A DNA stretch of 64,000 nt. It comes from JADGRF01 sp036382515 (GTDB taxonomy: Bacteria; Myxococcota_A; Polyangia; Polyangiales; JAFGIB01). The stretch's first letter is position 1. Every line of letters begins with the position of its first letter. The notes below the pieces were generated by a model. The model saw only the letters and a list, made by a program, of their open reading frames with translations, did not search any database and was not told the DNA's origin. Positions 49,715-58,950 of this stretch are shown piece by piece. Made by a program: the position numbers and the translations under genes. Location: NCBI GenBank assembly GCA_036382515.1, contig DASVHQ010000135.1, positions 48,122 through 112,121 on the forward strand. Reading direction: 5' to 3'.

Positions 49715-51961
49715 ATGGAGAGTCGCACCGGCACCGAGCTCGAAGCGCTTCGCGCCTCCGTCAAGGAGCGGTTTCTTGCCGAAAAACGTGTGCTCTCGTT
49801 CGACGAGTACGTCGACGAATTTCTCCGACATCCGCAGCGTCACTGTCGCGACGCGGCGCGCTACGTGCACGACTGCTTCGATTTCTACGGCAGCTACACG
49901 ATGCCGTCGCCACTCGGCGAGCTGCGCCGTTTCCGGCTCTTCGATCAGGAGTTCGTCGACCGCGACACCGACGGCGTAGGTCCCGGTCGGCTGCTGGGCC
50001 ACGAGAACGTGCAGGAGGCGTTCTATCGGGCGCTCGCCAACTTCGTGCGCGAAGGGCGTAGTAACCGCTTCTTGCTGCTGCACGGCCCCAATGGCAGCGC
50101 CAAGAGCACGTTCGCGGCCTGCGTGATGCGCGCGCTCGAGCACTACTCCTCCACCGAAGAAGGCGCGGTCTACCGCTTCTCCTGGGTGTTCCCGCGCGAC
50201 TTCGAGGATCGTTCGATCGGCTTCGGAACCCGCCCCAAGCGCTCGCTCGACGACAACAGCTACGCGCACCTCGAAGCCGAGAAGATCAGCGCGAAGCTGG
50301 TGAGCGAGCTACGCGAGCACCCGCTACTGCTCTTGCCGACACCCGAGCGACGCGAGCTCGTGCGCAAGGTCTACGGCAGCGCGTCGGACGGACCACCTGA
50401 CTGGATCTGGAACGGGCGTCTCGGCCACAAGAACGCGCAGGTCTTCGATGCCCTGCTGACCAACTACGCCGGCGACCTGCGCAAGGTGCTCGCCCACGTG
50501 CAGGTCGAGCGCTTCTACATCTCACGCCGCTACCGCACCGGTGTGGTCACCATCGGCCCGCAGATGAGCGTGGATGCGTCCGAGCGGCAGATCACCGCCG
50601 ACCGCACGCTGGGCGCGCTGCCCGGCGCGCTCAGCAGCTTGAGCCTGTTCGAGACGCACGGTGAGCTGGTCGACGGGGAGGGCGGCCTGATCGAGTTCAG
50701 CGATCTGCTCAAGCGCCCGCTCGAATCATGGAAGTATTTGCTGCTGGCGATCGAGAGCGGCGAGGTCGCGCTCAACATGTCGAACCTGGCCGTGAACTCT
50801 GTATTCATGGGCAGTACGAACGAAGCACATCTGGAAGCTTTTCGACAACATCCAGAATACAATTCGTTTCGTGCGCGCTTACAGTTGATGCGTGTTGGTT
50901 ATCTTCTCGATTACCACCGTGAGCGCGAAATCTACGACACGCAGATCGTTCCGCACGTGCGCTCGCACGCGTCGCCGCATGCAACCTACATCGTAGCGTT
51001 GTGGAGCGTGCTCACTCGGTTGCTCCGCTCGGACGCCGCTCACTACGAGGAACCGGCGCTCGGCAAGATCGCTGCGAGCCTCACGCCGCTCGAAAAAGCG
51101 CTGCTTTACGCTGACGGTGCGGTGCCCAGACGCTTCGGTGGCGACGAGGCCAAGACCCTGCGCGCTGGCTTGTCGGTGATCGCGCGCGAGTTCGATTGGC
51201 TGCCGGTGTACGAGGGCATCACCGGTGCGTCGCCGCGCGAGGTGCGCACGCTGCTGCTGGATGCGGCGCAGCACCCGCGCGAGGCGTGTCTGTCGCCGCT
51301 CGCGGTGCTCGATCAGATCCAGTCACTCTGCGACAAGGGCGACTACCAGTTTCTCAAGCACAAGCCAGACGCCGGCTTCCACGATCCGCGCGCCTTCATG
51401 CTGCAGGTGCGCGACGCGTGGCTGGCGAAGCTCGACGACGAAGTCCGTACCTGCACGGGCTTGATCGACGAGTCGCGCAACGAAGAGCTCTTCGACCGCT
51501 ATGTCACGCAGGTGTCCTTGTGGGTGAAGGGTGAGCGCTACCGCGATCCGATGACGGGCAAGCTCGAAGAGCCCGATCAGTCTCTGATGCGCCGCATCGA
51601 GGAGATCCTCGAGGTGTCCGACGCCACGGAGTTCCGGCGCAACCTGATCAGCGTGGTCGGGGCGTACTCCATGGACCATCCGGGTGAGGCTCTGAGCCCG
51701 GCGGCTGTCTTCCCGCGCCATCTGGAGCGCGTGAAGGAGTCGTATTACGCGGAGCGGCGCGGCCTGGTCGCGGCGGTGATCCGCGACGTGCTCGTGCTGC
51801 TGTCGGAGGGCGACGCCGAACAGGCGGCGGCGATGCCGGCCGAGCAGCGCGAGCAGGCCCAAGCGGCGCTCGATCGGCTGATCGAGACCTACGGCTACTG
51901 CCGCGCCTGTGCGCGCTCGTGTCTCGGCGAGCTGCAGCGTGCTCGCTACCCGCAGGCGTAG
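49715..51961 (+). CDS. PrkA-like AAA / serine protein kinase
   Basis: The protein has 748 residues from ATG 49715. It contains a PrkA-type AAA domain: FLLLHGPNGSAKST (Walker A, near residue 115), SVFMGSTNEAHLEAF, and a C-terminal helical region with conserved blocks (LMRRIEEILEVSDATEFRRNLISVVGAYSMDHP). In E. coli and Bacillus, PrkA is a stress-related serine kinase usually encoded with yeaH and spoVR; those partners are not here. It is about 100 residues longer than typical PrkA. Codons around 50796-50920 are unusually AT-rich. Kinase activity is inferred from family only. Confidence 0.7.
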   Translation: MESRTGTELEALRASVKERFLAEKRVLSFDEYVDEFLRHPQRHCRDAARYVHDCFDFYGSYTMPSPLGELRRFRLFDQEFVDRDTDGVGPGRLLGHENVQEAFYRALANFVREGRSNRFLLLHGPNGSAKSTFAACVMRALEHYSSTEEGAVYRFSWVFPRDFEDRSIGFGTRPKRSLDDNSYAHLEAEKISAKLVSELREHPLLLLPTPERRELVRKVYGSASDGPPDWIWNGRLGHKNAQVFDALLTNYAGDLRKVLAHVQVERFYISRRYRTGVVTIGPQMSVDASERQITADRTLGALPGALSSLSLFETHGELVDGEGGLIEFSDLLKRPLESWKYLLLAIESGEVALNMSNLAVNSVFMGSTNEAHLEAFRQHPEYNSFRARLQLMRVGYLLDYHREREIYDTQIVPHVRSHASPHATYIVALWSVLTRLLRSDAAHYEEPALGKIAASLTPLEKALLYADGAVPRRFGGDEAKTLRAGLSVIAREFDWLPVYEGITGASPREVRTLLLDAAQHPREACLSPLAVLDQIQSLCDKGDYQFLKHKPDAGFHDPRAFMLQVRDAWLAKLDDEVRTCTGLIDESRNEELFDRYVTQVSLWVKGERYRDPMTGKLEEPDQSLMRRIEEILEVSDATEFRRNLISVVGAYSMDHPGEALSPAAVFPRHLERVKESYYAERRGLVAAVIRDVLVLLSEGDAEQAAAMPAEQREQAQAALDRLIETYGYCRACARSCLGELQRARYPQA

Positions 51962-52078
51962 CCGGTCTGCACCAGCGCACGCTGGATCGCCCAGTTGAAG
52001 GCCGCCACGGCCGCGGGATGTCGAGCGCGCTGCGCGCCGAGATTGGTGACCACCGCGGCCGGGTGTACATTCGGGCGT

Positions 52079-53599
52079 GTGATCCCTCTGCTCACGCGAG
52101 AAGCCTGCCGCGCGATCGATGCCGACGCGATCACGCGCTTGGGTGTACCGGGCATCGAGCTCATGGAGCATGCAGGCCGCGGCGCGTTCGACGTGATCGG
52201 CACGCGCATGGCGCATCGCCTGTCGCACGTCGTGCTGGTCTGCGGCGCTGGGCAGAACGGTGGAGATGGCTGGGTCGTGGCGCGCTGTCTTTCGCTGGCG
52301 GGTCACGCGCCGCGCTGCGTGCTGGTCGGCGAGCGCGCGCAGGTGCGCGGCGACGCAGCGGTCAACCTGGCGGCGCTCGACAAGCTCGGTGTCGATGTCG
52401 CGCAGGTGCATGCCAGCGATGATTTGCCGGCGCTCGAGGCGGCGCTGTCGGGTGCCACGCTGGTGGTCGATGCGCTCTTCGGCACGGGGCTCGATCGCCC
52501 GATCACCGGGGTGCTGGCGCAGGCGGTCGAGCGCATCAATCAGTCGGCGGCGCCCGTGGTTGCTCTCGATCTGCCGAGCGGAGTCGACGCCAACACGGGC
52601 GCAGTGCTCGGTGTGGCCGTACGTGCGCAGCTGACGGTGACGTTCGCCGCGCACAAGCGCGGGCTGCACCAGCATCCGGGCGCGAGCCTGGCCGGCGAGG
52701 TCGTGTGCGTGAGCATCGGTGTGCCGAGCCCGACGCACGCGCAGGCTGGGCTGATCGAAGCCGCGGACGTGCGCGCCTACATGCCGCGCCGAGCGCTCGA
52801 CACGCACAAGGGCGAGGCGGGCCACGTGTTGGTCGTGGCGGGCGCGCCTGGCCGCACGGGGGCTGCACTCTTGTCTGGGATGGGTGCGATGCGCGCGGGG
52901 GCGGGCCTGGTCACGCTCTGCCCGCGTGCGGGTGCGCGCGCGGCCCTGGACGCAAAAGTCATCGAGCTCATGACGGCGGACCTGCCGCAGGAGCTCGAGC
53001 AGGCCGTCACCGCCTTGCATGCGCTTGCAGCTGACAAAGACGCCTTGGTCGTGGGGCCCGGGCTCGGCACCGATCCGCAAGGTGCACAGCTCGCGCGGCG
53101 GCTCGCCGTGGAAGCGCAGCTGCCCGCGGTGCTCGACGCCGACGCCCTGACCGCACTGGTATCGCACCTGTCGCTGCTGCACGCCGCCGCTGGGGCACGC
53201 GTGCTCACTCCGCACCCAGGCGAGGCGGCGCGACTGCTCGGTTGCAGCAGCGCAGCCGTGCAACAAGACAGGCATGGCGCAGCGCTGCGTCTGGCCGAGG
53301 CGAGTCGGTCCGTGGTGGTGCTCAAGGGTGCCGCCACCCTCATCGCGCAGCCCGACGGACGCATGCGCGTTTGTCCGCGCGGGACGCCTGCGATGGCCGT
53401 TGCTGGCACGGGGGACGTGCTCTCGGGGGTCATCGCGGCGTTGCTCGTGCAGTTGTCGGCTTTCGATGCCGCGAGCGTGGGCGTGTATCTCCACGCGGTG
53501 GCGGGCGAGCTCGCGGCGCGCTCCGATCGCGGGTTGCTCGCTCGAGAGCTTGCGGACGCGGTGCCGGCTGCCCTGGAAGCCGTGCGCGGCTCCGACTAG
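52079..53599 (+). CDS. nnr: Bifunctional NAD(P)H-hydrate epimerase / ADP-dependent dehydratase
   Basis: Nnr repairs hydrated NAD(P)H: the N-terminal half epimerises NAD(P)HX and the C-terminal half dehydrates it using ADP. The 506 residues start at GTG 52079; the in-frame ATG at 51995 would add an unlikely 28 residues. The epimerase half has MEHAGRGAFDVI, GAGQNGGDGWVVAR, DALFGTGLDRPITG and DLPSGVDANTG. The dehydratase half has HKGEAGHVLVVAG, VGPGLGTDPQG, DADAL, TPHPGEAARLLG and MAVAGTGDVLSG. Both halves appear complete. Confidence 0.95.
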   Translation: MIPLLTREACRAIDADAITRLGVPGIELMEHAGRGAFDVIGTRMAHRLSHVVLVCGAGQNGGDGWVVARCLSLAGHAPRCVLVGERAQVRGDAAVNLAALDKLGVDVAQVHASDDLPALEAALSGATLVVDALFGTGLDRPITGVLAQAVERINQSAAPVVALDLPSGVDANTGAVLGVAVRAQLTVTFAAHKRGLHQHPGASLAGEVVCVSIGVPSPTHAQAGLIEAADVRAYMPRRALDTHKGEAGHVLVVAGAPGRTGAALLSGMGAMRAGAGLVTLCPRAGARAALDAKVIELMTADLPQELEQAVTALHALAADKDALVVGPGLGTDPQGAQLARRLAVEAQLPAVLDADALTALVSHLSLLHAAAGARVLTPHPGEAARLLGCSSAAVQQDRHGAALRLAEASRSVVVLKGAATLIAQPDGRMRVCPRGTPAMAVAGTGDVLSGVIAALLVQLSAFDAASVGVYLHAVAGELAARSDRGLLARELADAVPAALEAVRGSD

Positions 53600-53814
53600 C
53601 GCGCTGCGCATGCGCACGTCCAGCGGCTCGCGCAAGGCGCTGGTGGTTGGCGCTCTCGCCGCGTCGGCTGTCAAAGTGTCAGGCAGTCGGATCGGCGCTT
53701 GCCACTTTGGCAGGTCGTCGCTTCCACGGACCTGAAATTGCCGCGAAAACCGAGCCTTTCCTGGCGGAGTGCTCTTGGCCCGCGCATTGCACAGAGCCCG
53801 GCCAGGAGTCGATC

Positions 53815-54378
53815 ATGGCCGCACCCGTAGTCACCCGAGAAGAGAGATTGTGTTTCGAGCGCTCCGTGCTTCCGCACACTCGCGCACTGCGCGGCAAGGC
53901 GTTGCAGCTGTCACGTAGCAGCGCCGAGGCCGATGACCTGGTGCAGGAGACAGTGCTCAAGGCCTGGCGCTTCTGGTCGGGTTATCGCGAGCGGGAGACC
54001 TGCCGTGCCTGGCTGCAGCGCATCTTGCTCAACACCTTCGTGAGTCAGAGGCGCCGCGCCACGCGCGAGCGCTCGGTGTTGGCGCTGGCTGCCGATGAGC
54101 ACGCGGTCGATCAAAGCGCGCGCTCCTGGGCGCCCCGGATCGAGCGAGACTCCGTGGACGAGCGCTTACTGCGCGACCTGGCCGACTTGCCCAGCGAGCA
54201 GCGGCAAGTGCTGTGGCTGGTGGACGTGGAGGAGCAGAGCTACCGCGACGCCGCAGCCCAGCTTGGCTGGCCGCTGGGCACGGTGATGTCCCGCCTGCAC
54301 CGGGCGCGGCGGGCGCTGCAGGCGCGCCTCGCGGCTCCTCACGTCGGCGCGGGTCTCGCCATGGCAGCTCACGCTTGA
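53815..54378 (+). CDS. ECF-type RNA polymerase sigma factor
   Basis: The protein has 187 residues from ATG 53815, with AGGAG six bases upstream. Region 2 (about 30-80) has ADDLVQETVLKAWRFW and CRAWLQRILLNTFVSQRRR; region 4 (about 125-178) has LPSEQRQVLWLVDVEEQSYRDAAAQLGWPLGTVMSRLHRAR. It lacks sigma-70 regions 1 and 3, as ECF factors do. No anti-sigma or zinc-finger gene is adjacent. The upstream 215 bases (53600-53814) hold no gene and a small TGCCA-ctt-TGGCA inverted repeat, but no clear ECF promoter. Confidence 0.88.
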   Translation: MAAPVVTREERLCFERSVLPHTRALRGKALQLSRSSAEADDLVQETVLKAWRFWSGYRERETCRAWLQRILLNTFVSQRRRATRERSVLALAADEHAVDQSARSWAPRIERDSVDERLLRDLADLPSEQRQVLWLVDVEEQSYRDAAAQLGWPLGTVMSRLHRARRALQARLAAPHVGAGLAMAAHA

Positions 54379-54499
54379 CGCGGCCAGAACGACTGCCCAT
54401 ATTCCCTGGCCTATTTTGAGTCGATTACCGGCCAACCCGCGCGCCAGATACTACGGCGCGAAGTCGGGAATAGACGCTAGCGGAGGCACTCGAGGCGCC

Positions 54500-55663
54500 A
54501 TGTCGAAGACTTACTCGGACTTGCTGCAGGAAGTGAAATCGCAGATCCGCACCGTGTCTTTGGACGAGGTGAAGCGGCGGCTGGAAGAGCGTGAGGCGTA
54601 CACGCTGGTGGACGTGCGCGAAAAGGACGAGACGCGTCTGGGCTTCATCCCCGGCGCAGTGTTCCTGCCGCGCGGCTTCCTCGAGATGCAAGCCGAGCAG
54701 AAGCTGCCGGACAAGAACGCGCGCCTGGTCGTGTACTGCGCCGGCGGCGTGCGTTCGGCCTTTGCTGCCAAGCTGCTGCAGGAGCTCGGCTACACGCACG
54801 TCGAGTCGGCCAACCCGGGCTTCGTGCGCTGGAAAGACATGGCCTATCCGGTCGAGAAGCCGGCCGATCTGACGGCGGCTCAGCTCGAGCGCTACTCGCG
54901 GCACATTCTGTTGCCGGAGGTCGGCGAGAAGGGGCAGGAGAAGCTGCTCAATTCACGCGTGCTCTTGCTGGGCGCGGGCGGGCTCGGCTCGCCAGCAGTG
55001 CTGTATCTGGCGGCGGCGGGCGTTGGCACGCTGGGCATCATCGACGCCGACGTCGTCGACACCAGCAACCTGCAGCGCCAGGTGCTCCACGGCTCGCAGA
55101 CCGTGGGCCTGCCGAAGGTCGAGAGTGGCCGGCAGCGCGTCGCGGATCTGAATCCCGACGTGAAAGTGATTCCGTTCCAGGAGCGGCTGACCAGCGCCAA
55201 CGTCGATCGCATCTTCGACCAGAACTGGGACGTCATCGTCGATGGTCTCGACAACTTCCCCACGCGCTACCTCGTGAACGACGCGTCGGTGTGGAAGAAG
55301 ATCCCCGTGGTGCACGGGTCGATCTTCCGCTTCGACGGCCAAGTGACCACGTTCAAGCCGGGGGCGGGGCCCTGCTATCGCTGCCTCTACCCGGAGCCGC
55401 CGCCCGCGCATCTGGCGCCCTCGTGCTCCGAGGCGGGCGTGCTCGGGATCCTGCCCGGTGTCGTTGGGACGATCCAGGCGACCGAGGCCATCAAGCTGCT
55501 GCTGGGCACCGGTGAGCCGTTGATCGGCCGGCTGCTCATGTACGAATCGCTGCAAATGAAGTTCCGCACGCTCAAGCTGCGGCGCGATCCGCAGTGCCCC
55601 GTGTGCGGCGACAAGCCGACGATCACGGAGTACATCGACTACGAAGGCTTCTGCGCGGCCTGA
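54500..55663 (+). CDS. Rhodanese-MoeB/ThiF fusion, sulfur-carrier adenylyltransferase
   Basis: The protein has 387 residues from ATG 54500. An N-terminal rhodanese domain (about 15-115) has the active-site Cys80 in VVYCAGGVRS. The C-terminal MoeB/ThiF adenylation domain (about 130-385) has LLLGAGGLGSPA, DVVDTSNLQRQV, the zinc-type pairs CYRCLYP and CPVC, and IQATEAIKLLL. It probably adenylates and then thiolates a ubiquitin-like sulfur carrier (ThiS, MoaD or CysO type). Known fusions such as human MOCS3 carry the rhodanese at the C-terminus; here it is N-terminal. Confidence 0.9.
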   Translation: MSKTYSDLLQEVKSQIRTVSLDEVKRRLEEREAYTLVDVREKDETRLGFIPGAVFLPRGFLEMQAEQKLPDKNARLVVYCAGGVRSAFAAKLLQELGYTHVESANPGFVRWKDMAYPVEKPADLTAAQLERYSRHILLPEVGEKGQEKLLNSRVLLLGAGGLGSPAVLYLAAAGVGTLGIIDADVVDTSNLQRQVLHGSQTVGLPKVESGRQRVADLNPDVKVIPFQERLTSANVDRIFDQNWDVIVDGLDNFPTRYLVNDASVWKKIPVVHGSIFRFDGQVTTFKPGAGPCYRCLYPEPPPAHLAPSCSEAGVLGILPGVVGTIQATEAIKLLLGTGEPLIGRLLMYESLQMKFRTLKLRRDPQCPVCGDKPTITEYIDYEGFCAA

Positions 55664-55795
55664 GAGCTTGGCCGCACACGGCCACGTGGATCGCGAGGCA
55701 GGCTGCCGGCTGCGGTGTAGAACCATCGGTGCTGGCTGTTGTCTGAAGGTGTGGTGCGCGCCGTGGACCCGGTTCGACCTCGAAGGAGCGACACG

Positions 55796-56728
55796 ATGCC
55801 GAGCTCGGATGGTGCGTCGGGAAGCCGCTGCGTTCGCGTGCGCAGCGCGGGCGTTGCGGGCCGGCCGCGTGCGGCGTGCAAGCGGCGAGCTCGTCTGTTC
55901 GCTGTGCTGGCGCTGTGCGCTGCGGCACTGGGGTGCGCCGCGCAGGGTGCGCCCCAAGCGCGCAAGCTGATCCGTGCGAAGGACAGTCCCCGGGTCGCGC
56001 AGCTGGTGCTCGAGGATCTCGCGCGGCACAGTAGCGGCTTGCGCTACGGCGCCGATCGGATTGCCGCGGGCTTCGTGCGCGTCACCGGCGCGCAGCAGGA
56101 AGTGGACATGCGGCAGGTACTCAAGCTGCTGCGCAGCCCCAAGCGCGGCGTGCCCGAGCTCGTGATCTCGCCGATGAGCTTCATGGCGGTGGTGGGCACT
56201 GACGGCGTGTGCATCGCGCGCGACGCCGAGCTCGATCAGATGAAAGGCATGAACCTCGCGAGGCTCTTCCCCGTGGTGCAAGCCGCGCTCGCTGGCCAGC
56301 AGGGCGTGGCAGTCGGCGAGTTCGCCAGCACGGAAGCAGGCGGCAAGCCCTCGGTCAGCATCGTGATGGCGGCGCCCGCACACTACAAAGGAGCGGTCGT
56401 CGGCGCGCTGGTGCTCGGCATTCCCTTGTGGCGCTTGCAGCAACAGCTGTCGAAGCAGCTGCAGATGGAGTTCGCGGGCAAGACCGGTGCGGTGATCTGG
56501 GTCTACGTCTATCGCGGCGACGAGCTGCACTCGCATGGCACGCCGCCCGATCTGGACAAGCTCGTGCCGTCCTTCGCCGTGCGCAAGGCAGGCCTCGCCA
56601 CGAGCCCGGGCGGGTTCACGGGTGCCATCGATCAGTACAGCTTCTGGTACGGCTACGGAGTGCGACCGTTGCGTGTGCTCGGGCCGGACATCGGCGCGAT
56701 CATCTTTCGGATGGAAGCCCAGAAATAG
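55796..56728 (+). CDS. Lipoprotein with sensor-like (Cache-type) domain
   Basis: The protein has 310 residues from ATG 55796, seven bases after AAGGAG. A long basic N-region precedes the hydrophobic segment and lipobox ALGC (Cys about residue 47). The mature part resembles a double-Cache sensor: VCIARDAELDQMKGMNLARLFP, VSIVMAAPAHYKGAVVGALVLGIPL and AVIWVYVYRGDELHSHG. There is no cytoplasmic domain. It may bind a small ligand at the envelope. Its 3' end overlaps aat on the opposite strand by 29 bases. Confidence 0.6.
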   Translation: MPSSDGASGSRCVRVRSAGVAGRPRAACKRRARLFAVLALCAAALGCAAQGAPQARKLIRAKDSPRVAQLVLEDLARHSSGLRYGADRIAAGFVRVTGAQQEVDMRQVLKLLRSPKRGVPELVISPMSFMAVVGTDGVCIARDAELDQMKGMNLARLFPVVQAALAGQQGVAVGEFASTEAGGKPSVSIVMAAPAHYKGAVVGALVLGIPLWRLQQQLSKQLQMEFAGKTGAVIWVYVYRGDELHSHGTPPDLDKLVPSFAVRKAGLATSPGGFTGAIDQYSFWYGYGVRPLRVLGPDIGAIIFRMEAQK

Positions 56729-57446
56729 GCTCATCGAGCGCCGCCAACGCGGCCAGAGGATCGAGCGGCAAGCGCCACGGGCCCGCCAGGCTGGGCTCGG
56801 CGACAGCGCGTCGCAGCGCGCCGAGAAAACGTGCGCGCGGCCACTCGCGTCCGCCGAAGCGTGCCAGGTGGTCGGTGTGGACCTGGCAGTCGATGAAGTG
56901 GAAGCCCCACGTTCGCAGGTTGCCGAGCAGTGCGACCGTGGCGATCTTGGACGCGTCGTCCGCGTGCGCGAACATCGATTCGCCGCAGAACGAGCGACCA
57001 AGCGCGACGCCGTACAGACCACCCACGAGCCGATCTCCGTCCCAGGCCTCGATGCTGTGTGCCAGGCCGCGCGCGTGCAGGGAGCCGAAGCCTTCGCGTA
57101 GCTCGCGCGTGATCCACGTGCCATCCTGGCCAGGCCGCGGCGCCTGTGCGCAGGCGTCGATAACGGCGCTGAACGCCGTGTCTGCGCGAACCACAAAGGG
57201 CTGTGCACGCAGCCGTTTGCGCAGCGAACGCGCGACGTGGACGTGGTCCCAGCTGATCACGAAGCGCGGGTCCGGCGAGAACCAGAGCAGCGGCAGCTCG
57301 CGGTGTGGCCAGGGAAAGATGCCGATCGAGTAGGCGAGCGCCAAGCGTTCGGGCGAAGCATCGCCGCCGATCGCGACGACGCCTTCCGGCGACGCCCCTT
57401 CGGGCGGCGGGAACTTCAGCTCGTCGGTGAGCATGTAAACCGGCAT
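56700..57446 (-). CDS. aat: Leucyl/phenylalanyl-tRNA-protein transferase
   Basis: Aat adds Leu or Phe to proteins with N-terminal Arg or Lys, creating N-degrons for ClpAP. The 248 residues contain GVVAIGGDASPERLALAYSIGIFPW, WFSPDPRFVI, HSIEAWDGDRLVGGLYGVALGRSFCGESMF and FIDCQVHTDHLARFGG. clpA and clpS are encoded nearby on the same strand (59291-61973), so the N-end-rule enzymes are grouped loosely. Confidence 0.95.
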   Translation of the reverse strand: MPVYMLTDELKFPPPEGASPEGVVAIGGDASPERLALAYSIGIFPWPHRELPLLWFSPDPRFVISWDHVHVARSLRKRLRAQPFVVRADTAFSAVIDACAQAPRPGQDGTWITRELREGFGSLHARGLAHSIEAWDGDRLVGGLYGVALGRSFCGESMFAHADDASKIATVALLGNLRTWGFHFIDCQVHTDHLARFGGREWPRARFLGALRRAVAEPSLAGPWRLPLDPLAALAALDEPISGLPSER

Positions 57447-57594
57447 GGCGCTGGCGAGTGTACCAGTACACGGGCGTCACGCGTGCCGGGCGCCCGACGA
57501 GCGGGTGGCTGGCGGCGCTGTGCCGGAGCCGGGGTAGGGATGCGCGCGCGCGCGTGATATCCTCGTCGCGTACCTGCAACGCGGAGGCGGTAGC

Positions 57595-58032
57595 GTGAGC
57601 GAAGAGCTTTCGGCGATGGATCTGAGTCGGCTCGAAGATGCGTTCTACGCCGTGCTCACTCTGGTGGCGGGCGCCGATGGCACCGTGGACCCGAAGGAAG
57701 CGCGGCGCTTCACGCAGATGCTGGAGGCCGTGAGGGGCGGAGACGAGCCGTTGCTTGCGCGGCTCGCGGCCCAGGCGCTCTCGAGCAACTCAGCGCGCCT
57801 GCCCAAGCAGGCGCTCGCTGCAGCTGCCGCCGCGGAGAACGTACGTGCAGCCGCGAGCGTGGCGGACACGCAGCTCAGCGCGGAGGCCGCCCAGCGTTTC
57901 AAGCAGGGGCTGTACTTGATGGGAAAGCAGCTCGCCGAGGCGTCCGGCGGCGGGGTCTTGGGTCTGCGCGGCCGCACCAGCGAAGAGGAGCGCACGGCGC
58001 TCGCCGAGCTCGCTGCGCTGTTGGGCGTGTAG
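57595..58032 (+). CDS. TerB-like protein
   Basis: The protein has 145 residues from GTG 57595, seven bases after GGAGG. It is mainly helical, with the TerB-like acidic loop GADGTVDPKEARRF and a second helical half rich in Ala. The TerB family is linked to tellurite resistance and metal sensing, but many members are of unknown function. It is convergent with the isoaspartyl peptidase gene, with only six bases between the stops. Confidence 0.6.
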   Translation: MSEELSAMDLSRLEDAFYAVLTLVAGADGTVDPKEARRFTQMLEAVRGGDEPLLARLAAQALSSNSARLPKQALAAAAAAENVRAAASVADTQLSAEAAQRFKQGLYLMGKQLAEASGGGVLGLRGRTSEEERTALAELAALLGV

Positions 58033-58038
58033 CCGCGC

Positions 58039-58941
58039 TCAGCCTCCGGCGACGACGTCGTGGCCGCGCCACGTGCCTGCAAACGACATGCTTTTGGTGG
58101 AGCGTGCGACGCCCAGTTGCCCGTCCTTGCTGACCACGATCAGGCCGCCGATGGCGGCGACTCGGTGCTCCATGTAGCGCAGCGCGTCGAGCGCCGCGTC
58201 GGCAGGGCCATGGCCTGCTAGCTGGCTCACCACGCGTGAGCAGAGCGCCACGCGCAAGATGCCCTCGCCCTCGCCGGTGGCAGACGCCGCGCCCAGTGCA
58301 TCGTCGGCATAGCTCCCGGCGCCAACGATCGGCGAATCGCCGATGCGGCCCGGTCGCTTCGCCATCATCCCGCCCGTGCTGGTGGCAGCTGCCACGCCGC
58401 CGCGCTCGTCTCGCGCCACGGCGCCCACGGTGCCGCCGCTGCGCCTTGCCAGCTCTTCCGCGAGTGCGCGCGCCAACGCCTGTCGCGCATCGTCGGTGAT
58501 CATCGTCTCGGGGGCGACCGCACTGAAGCCGTGCTGTAGTGCGAAGCGCGCTGCCCCTTGCGCCGCGTAGAGCACGTGCTTGCCGTCGGCCAGCACCGCG
58601 CGCGCGATCGCGATCGGATGTTTGAACGGCGGCAGTGCGCACACGGCCCCGGCTCGCAGGCTGCTGCCCTCCATGATGGAGGCGTCGAGCTCGAGCGCGC
58701 CTTCCGACGTGAGCGCGCCGCCCGTGCCGGCGTTGAAGCGGGGGTCGTCTTCGAGCACCTCGACGGCGGCTTGCACTGCGTCGAGGGCGCTTGCCCCCGC
58801 TTCGAGCAACGCCTTGCCGACCCCGGCCGCGCGCGCACAGCCCGCGGCCTGTCCTTGCAAGCGGGCGCCTTCGGCGTCACCTGCACCCCCGTGGACCAGC
58901 AGGGCGTAGCCCCCGGCGGCTCCGAGCGACCTCTTGAACAT
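58039..58941 (-). CDS. Isoaspartyl peptidase / L-asparaginase (Ntn-hydrolase)
   Basis: The protein has 300 residues. It autocleaves to expose a nucleophilic Thr, here in GGTVGAVARD near residue 193, and hydrolyses isoaspartyl dipeptides or asparagine. Other family marks: LLVHGGAG at the N-terminus, FNAGTGGALTSEGALELDASIM, and GRIGDSPIVGAGSYAD. The enzyme is complete and cytoplasmic. Confidence 0.92.
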   Translation of the reverse strand: MFKRSLGAAGGYALLVHGGAGDAEGARLQGQAAGCARAAGVGKALLEAGASALDAVQAAVEVLEDDPRFNAGTGGALTSEGALELDASIMEGSSLRAGAVCALPPFKHPIAIARAVLADGKHVLYAAQGAARFALQHGFSAVAPETMITDDARQALARALAEELARRSGGTVGAVARDERGGVAAATSTGGMMAKRPGRIGDSPIVGAGSYADDALGAASATGEGEGILRVALCSRVVSQLAGHGPADAALDALRYMEHRVAAIGGLIVVSKDGQLGVARSTKSMSFAGTWRGHDVVAGG

Positions 58942-58950
58942 GCTCTCAGT

